A stretch of 26,380 bases of DNA from SKKC01 sp046542845 (lineage in GTDB: Bacteria > Spirochaetota > Spirochaetia > DSM-27196 > SKKC01): the NCBI GenBank assembly GCA_046542845.1, contig JBKHAN010000039.1:1-26380 (forward strand), given 5' to 3'. The position numbers and the translations under genes were made by a program. Below, in pieces: positions 14,855 to 22,423 of the stretch. The notes under the pieces are model-generated. The model made no database searches and was not told the origin of the DNA. It saw only the letters and a list, made by a program, of their open reading frames with translations. Position 1 is the stretch's first letter; the number at the start of each line of letters is the position of its first letter.

Positions 14855-15731
14855 GCGCGTCGGAGCTGTGAACCCCGAGTGACTCGTATATACGCCTCGT
14901 CGCGGTTGACCTGTTCAGCGTGTAAAAGTGGACCCCGTCCACGCCGTTCTCGATCAGGTCCATGACTTGCGCGGTGGCCCAGTGGACCCCGACACTTTCC
15001 ACCCCCAGGTCATCCTCGGCACGGTATATTGCCTTCAGAAGCCGGGCGGGAAAGCGGGACCCCGAAGCAAGCTCCGCCATGCGGGAAAGACCTTTTCGCG
15101 AGGTAATGGGCATAAGTCCGGCAACGAGCGGCACGTCTATGCCCGCAAGGCGACACCGTTCCCTCCAGTCGTAGAAATCGTGATTGTCGAAGAACAGCTG
15201 CGTGCACACATAGTCGGCTCCGGCATCAACCTTGGCCTTGAGATGATCGATTTCCAGGAGCCTGTTCGGAGTTGCCGGATGCCCTTCAGGAAAACCCGCA
15301 ACGCCCACGCCCATGGTCGGGTGCCGCTTCTTGATGAACGCGACGAGCTCCGCGGCGTACCGAAAACCGCCTGGCACCGGTTCAAAGCTGGCGCCGCCGG
15401 GTGGGTCGCCGCGTAAGGCCATGATGTTCTCTATGCCACTTTCCTCGTAGCGATCGAGGATGGCTGCGATCTGGTCCCTCGTTGATCCAACGCAGGTCAG
15501 GTGTGATACGACCGTCAGGTGGTTCTCCTGCTGTATTTCCACGACCAGGTCGTGCGTCCGTTCCCGTGTCGTTCCGCCGGCTCCGTAGGTCACGCTGACC
15601 GCAGCCGGCTTGAGCGGCACGAGGTCGCGTATCGTTTCCTTGAGTCGCTCGGCTTGCGCTTCGGTTTTCGGGGGAAAGAACTCGAAGCTGAAAGAGGTGC
15701 CTCCGCGGCCGTACACGTCTGCTATGTGCAT
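14835..15731 (-). CDS. metF: 5,10-methylenetetrahydrofolate reductase
   Basis: A 298-residue flavoenzyme (E. coli MetF is 296) reducing 5,10-methylene-THF to 5-methyl-THF, the methyl donor for MetH. It is cytoplasmic, with a TIM-barrel and FAD. Visible family motifs are SFEFFPPKT with catalytic Glu17, SVTYGAGGTTRERT, LTCVGSTRDQI, NIMALRGDPP (folate/FAD region) and ADYVCTQLFFDNHDFYDW, then PITS near the C-terminal third. The ATG at 15731 gives the usual N-terminus. The nearest SD-like GGAG is 12 nt away, too far, while a -10-like TATCTT ends 6 nt before ATG. It is divergent from metH, whose product consumes its product, and its 3' end overlaps the NYN gene by 20 bp. Confidence 0.96.
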   Translation of the reverse strand: MHIADVYGRGGTSFSFEFFPPKTEAQAERLKETIRDLVPLKPAAVSVTYGAGGTTRERTHDLVVEIQQENHLTVVSHLTCVGSTRDQIAAILDRYEESGIENIMALRGDPPGGASFEPVPGGFRYAAELVAFIKKRHPTMGVGVAGFPEGHPATPNRLLEIDHLKAKVDAGADYVCTQLFFDNHDFYDWRERCRLAGIDVPLVAGLMPITSRKGLSRMAELASGSRFPARLLKAIYRAEDDLGVESVGVHWATAQVMDLIENGVDGVHFYTLNRSTATRRIYESLGVHSSDALSSRPL

Positions 15732-15737
15732 ATGTCA

Positions 15738-15767
15738 AAGATACTCCAGTTCCGTTAGGATTGTCAC
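15738..15767 (-). promoter_or_regulatory. Putative leaderless metF promoter
   Basis: Minus-strand GTGACA (15762-15767, one mismatch to TTGACA) and TATCTT (15738-15743) are 18 bp apart, with 6 nt between the -10 and the metF ATG. The -35 is part of the dyad TGTCA-N8-TGACA (15762-15779) shared with the metH promoter. Confidence 0.52.
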
Positions 15768-15773
15768 AGTCTG

Positions 15774-15803
15774 TTGACACAGGTTCAATGCTCGAAACAC
15801 TAT
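15774..15803 (+). promoter_or_regulatory. Putative metH promoter
   Basis: A perfect -35 TTGACA (15774-15779) is followed after 18 bp by CACTAT (15798-15803), a weak -10. The predicted start is about 4 nt before the metH ATG, leaving almost no leader and no room for a cobalamin or SAM riboswitch. Confidence 0.5.
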
Positions 15804-15813
15804 CAGGTTATTC

Positions 15814-18800
15814 ATGAAAAACGATATCCAGATCACTTTAGAACGCGTCATGGCAGAGAGGATACTGATCCTCGACGGTGCCATGGGTACCATGATTCAG
15901 AGCTACCGACTGAAGGAAGAGAACTACCGGGGTGCTGAACGAACCGCGAGTCCCATGGAGCAGACCATACTCGGAAAACCTGCGGCCTCCGATGTCCCCG
16001 AACACACACCTCAGGTCCTGACGGGTGTCGAACACTCAGGGTGGGACGAGAGCGGCGGTTGGTACATGTCACAGCACGCGCGCGAGGCGATAGACACCGC
16101 GTGCGCAGCTGGAAATGATCAGCAGGGGAACAATGATCTCCTCACCATTACGCGGCCCGATATAATTCACGGCATTCATTCTGCGTTTCTCGATGCCGGA
16201 GCCGATATTATCGAAACCAACACCTTCAACTCCACGAGCATCAGCCAGGGCGATTACGCGCTTGAGCCGCTCGTATACGAGCTGAACTACTGTGCCGCGC
16301 GCCTCGCCCGAAAAGCGGCCGACGAAGCGACTGCGCGCACGCCCGACAAGCCGCGCTTCGTCGCCGGTGTTCTCGGCCCGACCAACAAGACCCTCTCAAT
16401 CTCACCCGACGTGAACAACCCCGGATTCCGTGCCGTGAGTTTCGAGTACGTGCGGGACGCATACCTTGAGGCGACGCGCGCACTCATGGACGGCGGTGTC
16501 GATATCCTGCTTATCGAGACGATCTTTGACACCCTGAACGCAAAGGCCTGTATCTACGCCGTGCGCACGGTATTCGAGGAGCGGGGGACGGAGCTGCCGG
16601 TCATGATCTCAGGTACCATTACCGACCGCAGCGGCCGCACGCTCACCGGGCAGACGACAACGGCATTTCTGAACTCCGTCCGTCACGCCCGGCCCTTCAG
16701 CGTGGGCCTCAACTGTGCGCTTGGCGCCGACCTGCTGCACGAGTACGTGCAGGAACTCGCGTCGAATGCGGAGTTCCCCGTAAGCGTGCACCCCAATGCC
16801 GGACTGCCCAACGACATGGGAGGCTATGATCACACACCCGAGTTTATGGCGCAGATCCTCGGGAGTTTCGCTTCCGAAGGCATCGTGAATATTGTTGGCG
16901 GATGCTGCGGCACGACGCCCGAGCACATACGGCAGATTGCAGAAGCGGTGGCGGTGCACAGTCCGCGCGTGGTGCCGGAAAACCCCAGGACCACGAGACT
17001 CTCGGGCCTCGAGCCGCTGACGATCAAGGACGACTCGCTGTTCGTGAACGTAGGCGAGCGCACCAACGTCACCGGAAGCCGCAAGTTTCTTCGCCTGATC
17101 CGCGAGCGGAAGTACGAAGAGGCACTCGAAGTCGCGCGCGATCAGGTTGAAAACGGCGCGCAGATGATAGACGTGAACATGGACGAAGCCATGCTCGACG
17201 GCGCCGCGGAAATGGAAACCTTCCTGAAACTCATGGCGAGCGAACCCGATATTTCGCGCATTCCCGTCATGATCGACAGCTCCAAGTGGGAGGTCATTGA
17301 AGCCGGACTCAAGTGCGTACAGGGCAAGGGCGTCGTGAACTCCATCAGCATAAAAGAGAGTGAGGAGCTCTTTCGTGAGCACGCCCGCGAGATCATGAAG
17401 TACGGGGCAGCAACCATCGTCATGGCCTTCGACGAAGAAGGCCAGGCGGGGACGGAGGACCGCAAGTTCGAGATAGCCGAGCGGGCGTACCGGATTCTGA
17501 CCGAAGAGGTCGGATTCCCGCCGGAAGACATCATTTTTGACCTTAACATCTTTGCGATCGGGACCGGTATCGAGGAACACCGCAACTACGCGAACGACTT
17601 TATTCGCGCCTGCACACGGGTCAAGGAACACCTGCCGCACGCGAAACTGTCAGGCGGTGTCAGTAACGTGTCCTTCAGCTTCCGCGGCAACAACACGGTA
17701 CGCGAAGCGATACACGCGGTGTTCCTGTATCACGCGATCAAGGCCGGGCTCACCATGGGCATCGTCAACGCGGGGCAGCTCGCGGTGTACGACGACATAG
17801 AGCCGGAGCTCCTCGAACTCTGCGAAGACCTCGTCCTCAACCGCCGCGAGGACGCAACCGAGCGGCTGCTCGATTATGCGGACAAGATCGCCGACAAAGG
17901 CGGATCAACCGTGGCCAGGGACCTCGCCTGGCGGGACGCCCCGGTGGAGAAGCGCCTCGAACACGCGCTCGTGAAAGGGATCACGAGCTTCATAGAGGAG
18001 GACACCGAGGAAGCTCGTGAAAAGGCGGCACAGTCGCTTGACGTGATCGAAGGCCCGCTTATGGACGGCATGAATGTGGTCGGGGATCTCTTCGGCAGCG
18101 GGAAAATGTTCCTCCCGCAGGTTGTAAAAAGCGCACGCGTCATGAAAATGGCCGTCGCCTACCTTCTGCCGTTTCTCGAGGCGGAACAGAAAGCCTCCGG
18201 GAAAGCGGCCGAGAAAAAGGGTACCGTCATAATGGCCACGGTAAAGGGTGACGTGCACGATATAGGCAAAAATATTGTTGGTGTAGTCCTGCAGTGCAAC
18301 AACTACGAGGTTATTGACCTCGACGTCATGGTCCCCTGCCCCGACATCCTCGAAGCCGCACGCGAACACGATGCAGACATCATCGGCCTGTCCGGTCTGA
18401 TTACGCCGAGCCTCGACGAGATGGTCCACGTGGCACAGGAAATGGAGCGCGAAGGATTCGAGCTTCCGCTTCTGATCGGCGGGGCGACGACCAATCAGAT
18501 CCACACCGCGGTCAAGATCGCTCCCCAGTATCATGGGCCCGTTATCCACGTGAAGGATGCGAGCGTTGCCGTCGGAGTTGTGAGCAAGCTGCTGAACAGG
18601 ACTGCGCGGGACGAATACATAGCAGAGGTCAATGCGAACCACCAGCGCATCCGTGAGAAACGGGCGGCGCAGTCCACCGAAAAAGAGTACCTGAGCATCG
18701 CAGAGATCCGTGCGAAGCGCTTTCTTCCCGACTGGAGCGGTGACTTCGAGAGCGGCCGATACCGCCCCCGGAAACCCGCGAAACTCGGCACGACCGTCTT

Positions 18801-19683
18801 TCGCGACTACGACCTGGCCGAAATCGCCCGCTACATAGACTGGGCGTACTTCTTTGTCGCCTGGGACATGAAGGGAAAGTTCCCCGATATGCTCACCGAC
18901 CCCGAAATGGGCGAGGCGGCGAGTCGACTGTACGAAGACGCCCAGGTCATGCTCGCCGACATTATCGAGCACAAGAAGCTCAAGGCGCACGCGGTGGTCG
19001 GCTTCTGGCCCGCCAATACCAACGACCAGGACGAAATAGAGATCTATACCGACGATACCCGCAGCGAGGTCCGGGCGACGCTACCGACTCTCAGGCAGCA
19101 GAAACGAAAGACGGAAACTCCCTTCTATCTGAGCCTCTGCGACTACATAGCTCCGAAGGACACGGGTATACCCGACTACATCTGCGCATTTACCGATACC
19201 GCCGGCGACGGACTGAACGAGATCGTCGCCGAATACAAAGCGCAGAATGACGATTATTCGGAGATTCTCGCCAAGGTTCTCGCTGACCGACTCGCCGAAG
19301 CCTTTGCCGAGCGCCTGCATGAAAAGGTCCGGAAAGAGATGTGGGGCTACGCCCCCGACGAAGACCTCGATATCGAAGGGCTCCTGCACATCAACTACCA
19401 GGGGATACGGCCGGCACCGGGCTACCCGCCCTGCCCCGACCACACCGAGAAGGAACTCATGTGGGAACTCCTGAAACCGGACCAGGAGATCGGCATGACG
19501 CTTACCGAGAGCCGTATGATGCAACCCGGTGCGTCGGTCTGCGCCTTCTGCTATGCACACCCCGAGTCGAAGTATTTCTCCGTAGGCCGCGTCATGAAAG
19601 ACCAGGTCGAGGATTACGCGAGACGGAAGGGAATGGAAGTCCGCGAAGCCGAACGCTGGCTGCAGAGTGTGCTCGCCTACTGA
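15814..19683 (+). CDS. metH: Cobalamin-dependent methionine synthase
   Basis: A 1289-residue, full four-module enzyme transferring methyl from 5-methyl-THF via cobalamin to homocysteine. The homocysteine module begins LDGAMGTMIQSYRL; its zinc cysteines are C301 (GLNCALG) and C364/C365 (GGCCGTTPEH). The folate module starts about residue 408 (VNVGERTNVTGSRKFLRLI). The cap and B12 module carries DVHDIGKNIVGVVLQ with cobalt-ligand H815 and SGLITPSLDEM. The C-terminal S-adenosylmethionine reactivation domain has DYIAPKDTGIPDY, RPAPGYPPCPDHTEKELMWELL and ESRMMQPGASVCAFCYAHPESKYF. Compared with E. coli MetH (as I recall it, H759 and C247/C310/C311) everything after residue 44 is shifted by about 54-56 residues because of an extra segment (residues about 44-104). 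Only a weak AGG precedes the ATG. The three-cysteine and B12 motifs are intact, so it should be active. Confidence 0.97.
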   Translation: MKNDIQITLERVMAERILILDGAMGTMIQSYRLKEENYRGAERTASPMEQTILGKPAASDVPEHTPQVLTGVEHSGWDESGGWYMSQHAREAIDTACAAGNDQQGNNDLLTITRPDIIHGIHSAFLDAGADIIETNTFNSTSISQGDYALEPLVYELNYCAARLARKAADEATARTPDKPRFVAGVLGPTNKTLSISPDVNNPGFRAVSFEYVRDAYLEATRALMDGGVDILLIETIFDTLNAKACIYAVRTVFEERGTELPVMISGTITDRSGRTLTGQTTTAFLNSVRHARPFSVGLNCALGADLLHEYVQELASNAEFPVSVHPNAGLPNDMGGYDHTPEFMAQILGSFASEGIVNIVGGCCGTTPEHIRQIAEAVAVHSPRVVPENPRTTRLSGLEPLTIKDDSLFVNVGERTNVTGSRKFLRLIRERKYEEALEVARDQVENGAQMIDVNMDEAMLDGAAEMETFLKLMASEPDISRIPVMIDSSKWEVIEAGLKCVQGKGVVNSISIKESEELFREHAREIMKYGAATIVMAFDEEGQAGTEDRKFEIAERAYRILTEEVGFPPEDIIFDLNIFAIGTGIEEHRNYANDFIRACTRVKEHLPHAKLSGGVSNVSFSFRGNNTVREAIHAVFLYHAIKAGLTMGIVNAGQLAVYDDIEPELLELCEDLVLNRREDATERLLDYADKIADKGGSTVARDLAWRDAPVEKRLEHALVKGITSFIEEDTEEAREKAAQSLDVIEGPLMDGMNVVGDLFGSGKMFLPQVVKSARVMKMAVAYLLPFLEAEQKASGKAAEKKGTVIMATVKGDVHDIGKNIVGVVLQCNNYEVIDLDVMVPCPDILEAAREHDADIIGLSGLITPSLDEMVHVAQEMEREGFELPLLIGGATTNQIHTAVKIAPQYHGPVIHVKDASVAVGVVSKLLNRTARDEYIAEVNANHQRIREKRAAQSTEKEYLSIAEIRAKRFLPDWSGDFESGRYRPRKPAKLGTTVFRDYDLAEIARYIDWAYFFVAWDMKGKFPDMLTDPEMGEAASRLYEDAQVMLADIIEHKKLKAHAVVGFWPANTNDQDEIEIYTDDTRSEVRATLPTLRQQKRKTETPFYLSLCDYIAPKDTGIPDYICAFTDTAGDGLNEIVAEYKAQNDDYSEILAKVLADRLAEAFAERLHEKVRKEMWGYAPDEDLDIEGLLHINYQGIRPAPGYPPCPDHTEKELMWELLKPDQEIGMTLTESRMMQPGASVCAFCYAHPESKYFSVGRVMKDQVEDYARRKGMEVREAERWLQSVLAY

Positions 19684-19757
19684 TTTCGTGCCGATGTGGA
19701 CGGAAGATCGAACGCAGGCCTCGCCGCACACCTCATATCTCCGGTATCCTGAGAGAC

Positions 19758-20336
19758 ATGAAAACTGAAGGATCGTTTACCGGCGAAACATATACCCTTC
19801 GCATTGCCGGGCTGACCCGGCAGCTGCCGAGGGTGCGAATCAAGCCCAATCTGGAGATCGCGAGTTTCGTGATGCTCGGTGACACCGAACTCGTGGAAAG
19901 CATCGCACTGGCGCTGTACGAGCATCCCCGCTATCCGCGCTACAAGATCGACGTGCTTGTGTGCCCCGAGGCAAAGGCCATCGCACTGACGCATGTACTC
20001 GCCGCGCTGACCGAGGTGAACTACGTTGTCGTAAGAAAGTCCGTGAAGTCCTACATGCACAAACCGATCGTCGAGACGGTACAGACTATAACAACCGAAG
20101 GCGAACAGACCCTCGTTATCGACGGCCCGGACGCGGAGATTCTGCGGGGTCGTAACGTCTGCGTCGTCGACGATGTCGTATCGACCGGTGGTTCTATGAA
20201 AGCGCTCACGTCCATGCTCGAGCAGGCGGGATGCAGAGTCATCTCCATGGTAACCGCGTTGCTCGAAGATGGCGGCTATGAAGACGAAGAGCTCGTGTAT
20301 CTCGAAAGACTTCCGGTCTTCCCGGTTACCGGGTAG
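19758..20336 (+). CDS. Phosphoribosyltransferase, adenine/purine type
   Basis: A 192-residue type I phosphoribosyltransferase. The PRPP-binding loop VCVVDDVVSTGGS (residues 134-146) is canonical, and VCPEAKAIALTHVLAAL...YVVVRKS around 68-95 corresponds to the pyrophosphate and base region of Apt-like enzymes. The role would be to couple a free purine base to PRPP, giving the nucleotide. The frame is open from 19341 but overlaps metH. The ATG at 19758 has GAGAG nearby and a -10-like TATCCT (19745-19750) 7 nt upstream. It lies 74 nt after metH on the same strand and may be co-transcribed. Adenine salvage from the methyl cycle is a tempting role, but xanthine or hypoxanthine specificity, or a regulatory PRT, cannot be excluded, so no symbol is given. 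It converges with the Mrp operon 47 nt away. Confidence 0.8.
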   Translation: MKTEGSFTGETYTLRIAGLTRQLPRVRIKPNLEIASFVMLGDTELVESIALALYEHPRYPRYKIDVLVCPEAKAIALTHVLAALTEVNYVVVRKSVKSYMHKPIVETVQTITTEGEQTLVIDGPDAEILRGRNVCVVDDVVSTGGSMKALTSMLEQAGCRVISMVTALLEDGGYEDEELVYLERLPVFPVTG

Positions 20337-20383
20337 AAATGGTATGCGGGCATACGGCCCGAGGTCCGAGCGATAGTCGGTTC

Positions 20384-22423
20384 CTACAGTAGAACGGCCC
20401 ATGCAACGGTGACTACGAGAATCGCCGTGTAGACGTACGCGTCGATGGCATTCGACCGCCGCTCGTACGCGGCCCTCAGATCGCGAAAGGCCTCAGTAGT
20501 CCTCCGGATCATACGAGCCGCCTTCCACTCTTTCGGGTTAAACCAGTCGGGAACCTTCAGGTGAAACAGTCCGTAGCGGACGCCGGTGCCGAAGAGAACG
20601 GCTCCGAGCAGATATACGACGATGGTATTCCATACGTCCTCGATGTTGAATATGCGCATCTCCGCGAGGTAGCTGTCGATAAAGGCCGGATCATAGTTAA
20701 AGGTCCGTGCGGCGGGGATAATGAGCGTGTGAAGCACGAATCCCGGGAATACACCAATGAGAATAATGAGCGAAGCGAGTATTCCCATCGCGATCTGCAT
20801 GGTACCGCTTCCGACACGTCCTACATACAGTTCACCCTCGCCCCGCCACTTTCGAAGAAACACGTAATAGTAGAGTTTGATGAATGACCCGACGGTGCCG
20901 GCGCTGACGAGCGTAAAGATAAACTCCGCGGTACGGAACGAATAGTGTCCGTACTGCCACGCCTCGTCTATAGCGTGGTGCAGGATGGTTTTGCTCGCAA
21001 ATCCGTTGAACCCCGGCATGCCGGTAATGCCGAGGGCAGCGACAAGGCAGACAATCGAGGTAACCGGCATCCGACGCCACAACCCACCGACCTTGTACAT
21101 ATCGGTCTGACCGGTGCTCAGATAGACGACGCCGACGACCATGAACAACAGACTCTTGAACAGCGCGTGGTTGATCGTATGGAACACACTGCCCGCGAAG
21201 CCCATAGCCCCGATATAGCCAAGATAGGAGGCAACGCCGACGCCCATTATGATGTAGCCCATCTGACTGATGCTGTGGTACGCGAGCATTTTCTTCATGT
21301 CGGACTGCTGGAGCGCCAGAAATACGCCCACTGCCATAGTCGCGATCCCCAGCCATATCAGTATACTGCCTTCATTGTGTGAGAGAGCCCACAAAGCACT
21401 GTCTCGGCCCACATCCGTCCCGAAGGCGGGCATGAAAAAGCTGGTTGCAACACGAAGAATCCCGTACGTCCCGGTCTTGACGAGCAGACCCGACAGGAGC
21501 GCACTCGCGGGGGTCGGGGCAACGGGATGTGCCCGCGGCAACCAGATATGAAGCGGCAGCATCCCGGCCTTCAACCCGAAACCCAGAATAAGCAGCGCAG
21601 CGATTACATACTCGACCGAACCCGCCTGTTGCAGATCCTGCGCAAGAAGCGAAAACTCCAGGTGTTCGGTGTGGAACTGCATAAGCACGATGCCGAGCAG
21701 TACCGCCAGCCCCCCTGCGAGCCCCATGTATATGTAGCGGGACCCGGCGACAATCGAATCCGTCGTCTCCTTGTGCGCCACCAGCAGGTAGGAAGCGAAG
21801 GTCATAAGCTCGAAGAACAGGAACATCGTAAGAATATCCGATGCCATAACGGTTCCGAGCACACCCGTGTAGGTGAACATCAGAAACATGTAGAAACGGT
21901 CCCGGTGGTGCTCAACCGGCATGTAGTCACGCGCGTAGATTCCGACGACAAGCCAGAGAACTCCGGATATCGCGAGCATAATCCATGACAGCATGTCGAC
22001 CCGAAAATGAAGCCCGTAGCCAAGGACTCCGGGAATCGTTGTCCGAGCCAGGCCACCGCTGCGTGTCAGCGGAAACATGGCTGCGATAATCAGCAGGCTC
22101 AGGATGTAGACCGTCAGGAGTGCGACATCGCGCGCGTGTTCCGACCGTCGCTTGCCGATCCGGGCAACCAGAGGCCCCGAGACAAAGGTCAGAATCACGA
22201 GGACAATCGGGTAGTACCGGAATCCTGCGAGTGTGTTGAGCATCGAAGCACCGGGTTCGATAACGCGGGACAACCACCCCGCACCCGAGACGACGGCGTA
22301 TCCGGCAACCGCGACAAGCAGCGAAAGCGCGACGAGAACGGCTTTCAGATAGCGCTTCCCGTCGCGGTACACGTACTCCTTGCTGCTTACCGGACCGCGA
22401 ATTGCCGTGTCGGAACTGCTCAC
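20384..22423 (-). CDS. Proton-translocating antiporter-like subunit (second MrpD/NuoL-type protein; candidate MrpA N-terminal equivalent)
   Basis: A 679-residue polytopic membrane protein of the proton-conducting complex I/Mrp family (NuoL/M/N, MrpA/D). Key charged residues are in place: E205 in LFFELMTFAS, K285 in GFGLKAGMLPLHIWLPRAHPVAP, H292 and K316 in SGLLVKTG. MLAYHSISQMGYI marks the broken helix region. A C-terminal extension beyond about residue 520 ends in an amphipathic, Arg-rich segment and a last hydrophobic helix. The start is GTG at 22423, overlapping the mrpD stop (GTGA) with the SD CGGAGG 6 nt upstream; the open frame to 22711 is antisense-like noise overlapping mrpD. It is the last gene of the operon. 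No full-length MrpA is encoded, so this may supply its N-terminal module. An MbsH'-like role is the alternative. Confidence 0.88.
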   Translation of the reverse strand: MSSSDTAIRGPVSSKEYVYRDGKRYLKAVLVALSLLVAVAGYAVVSGAGWLSRVIEPGASMLNTLAGFRYYPIVLVILTFVSGPLVARIGKRRSEHARDVALLTVYILSLLIIAAMFPLTRSGGLARTTIPGVLGYGLHFRVDMLSWIMLAISGVLWLVVGIYARDYMPVEHHRDRFYMFLMFTYTGVLGTVMASDILTMFLFFELMTFASYLLVAHKETTDSIVAGSRYIYMGLAGGLAVLLGIVLMQFHTEHLEFSLLAQDLQQAGSVEYVIAALLILGFGLKAGMLPLHIWLPRAHPVAPTPASALLSGLLVKTGTYGILRVATSFFMPAFGTDVGRDSALWALSHNEGSILIWLGIATMAVGVFLALQQSDMKKMLAYHSISQMGYIIMGVGVASYLGYIGAMGFAGSVFHTINHALFKSLLFMVVGVVYLSTGQTDMYKVGGLWRRMPVTSIVCLVAALGITGMPGFNGFASKTILHHAIDEAWQYGHYSFRTAEFIFTLVSAGTVGSFIKLYYYVFLRKWRGEGELYVGRVGSGTMQIAMGILASLIILIGVFPGFVLHTLIIPAARTFNYDPAFIDSYLAEMRIFNIEDVWNTIVVYLLGAVLFGTGVRYGLFHLKVPDWFNPKEWKAARMIRRTTEAFRDLRAAYERRSNAIDAYVYTAILVVTVAWAVLL

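Noticed and set aside
15732..15813. Possible cobalamin or SAM riboswitch upstream of metH or metF
   Set aside because: Only 82 bp separate the two divergent starts and promoters fill it; no B12-box or SAM-box helices can be drawn.
16609..18990. Long minus-strand open frames (343 and 361 residues) opposite metH
   Set aside because: They mirror metH codons on the antisense strand and show no start signals or domain motifs.
20337..20383. Terminator between the phosphoribosyltransferase gene and the Mrp operon
   Set aside because: GTATGC-GG-GCATAC is self-complementary but its loop is too tight and there is no T-run, so I cannot support a terminator.
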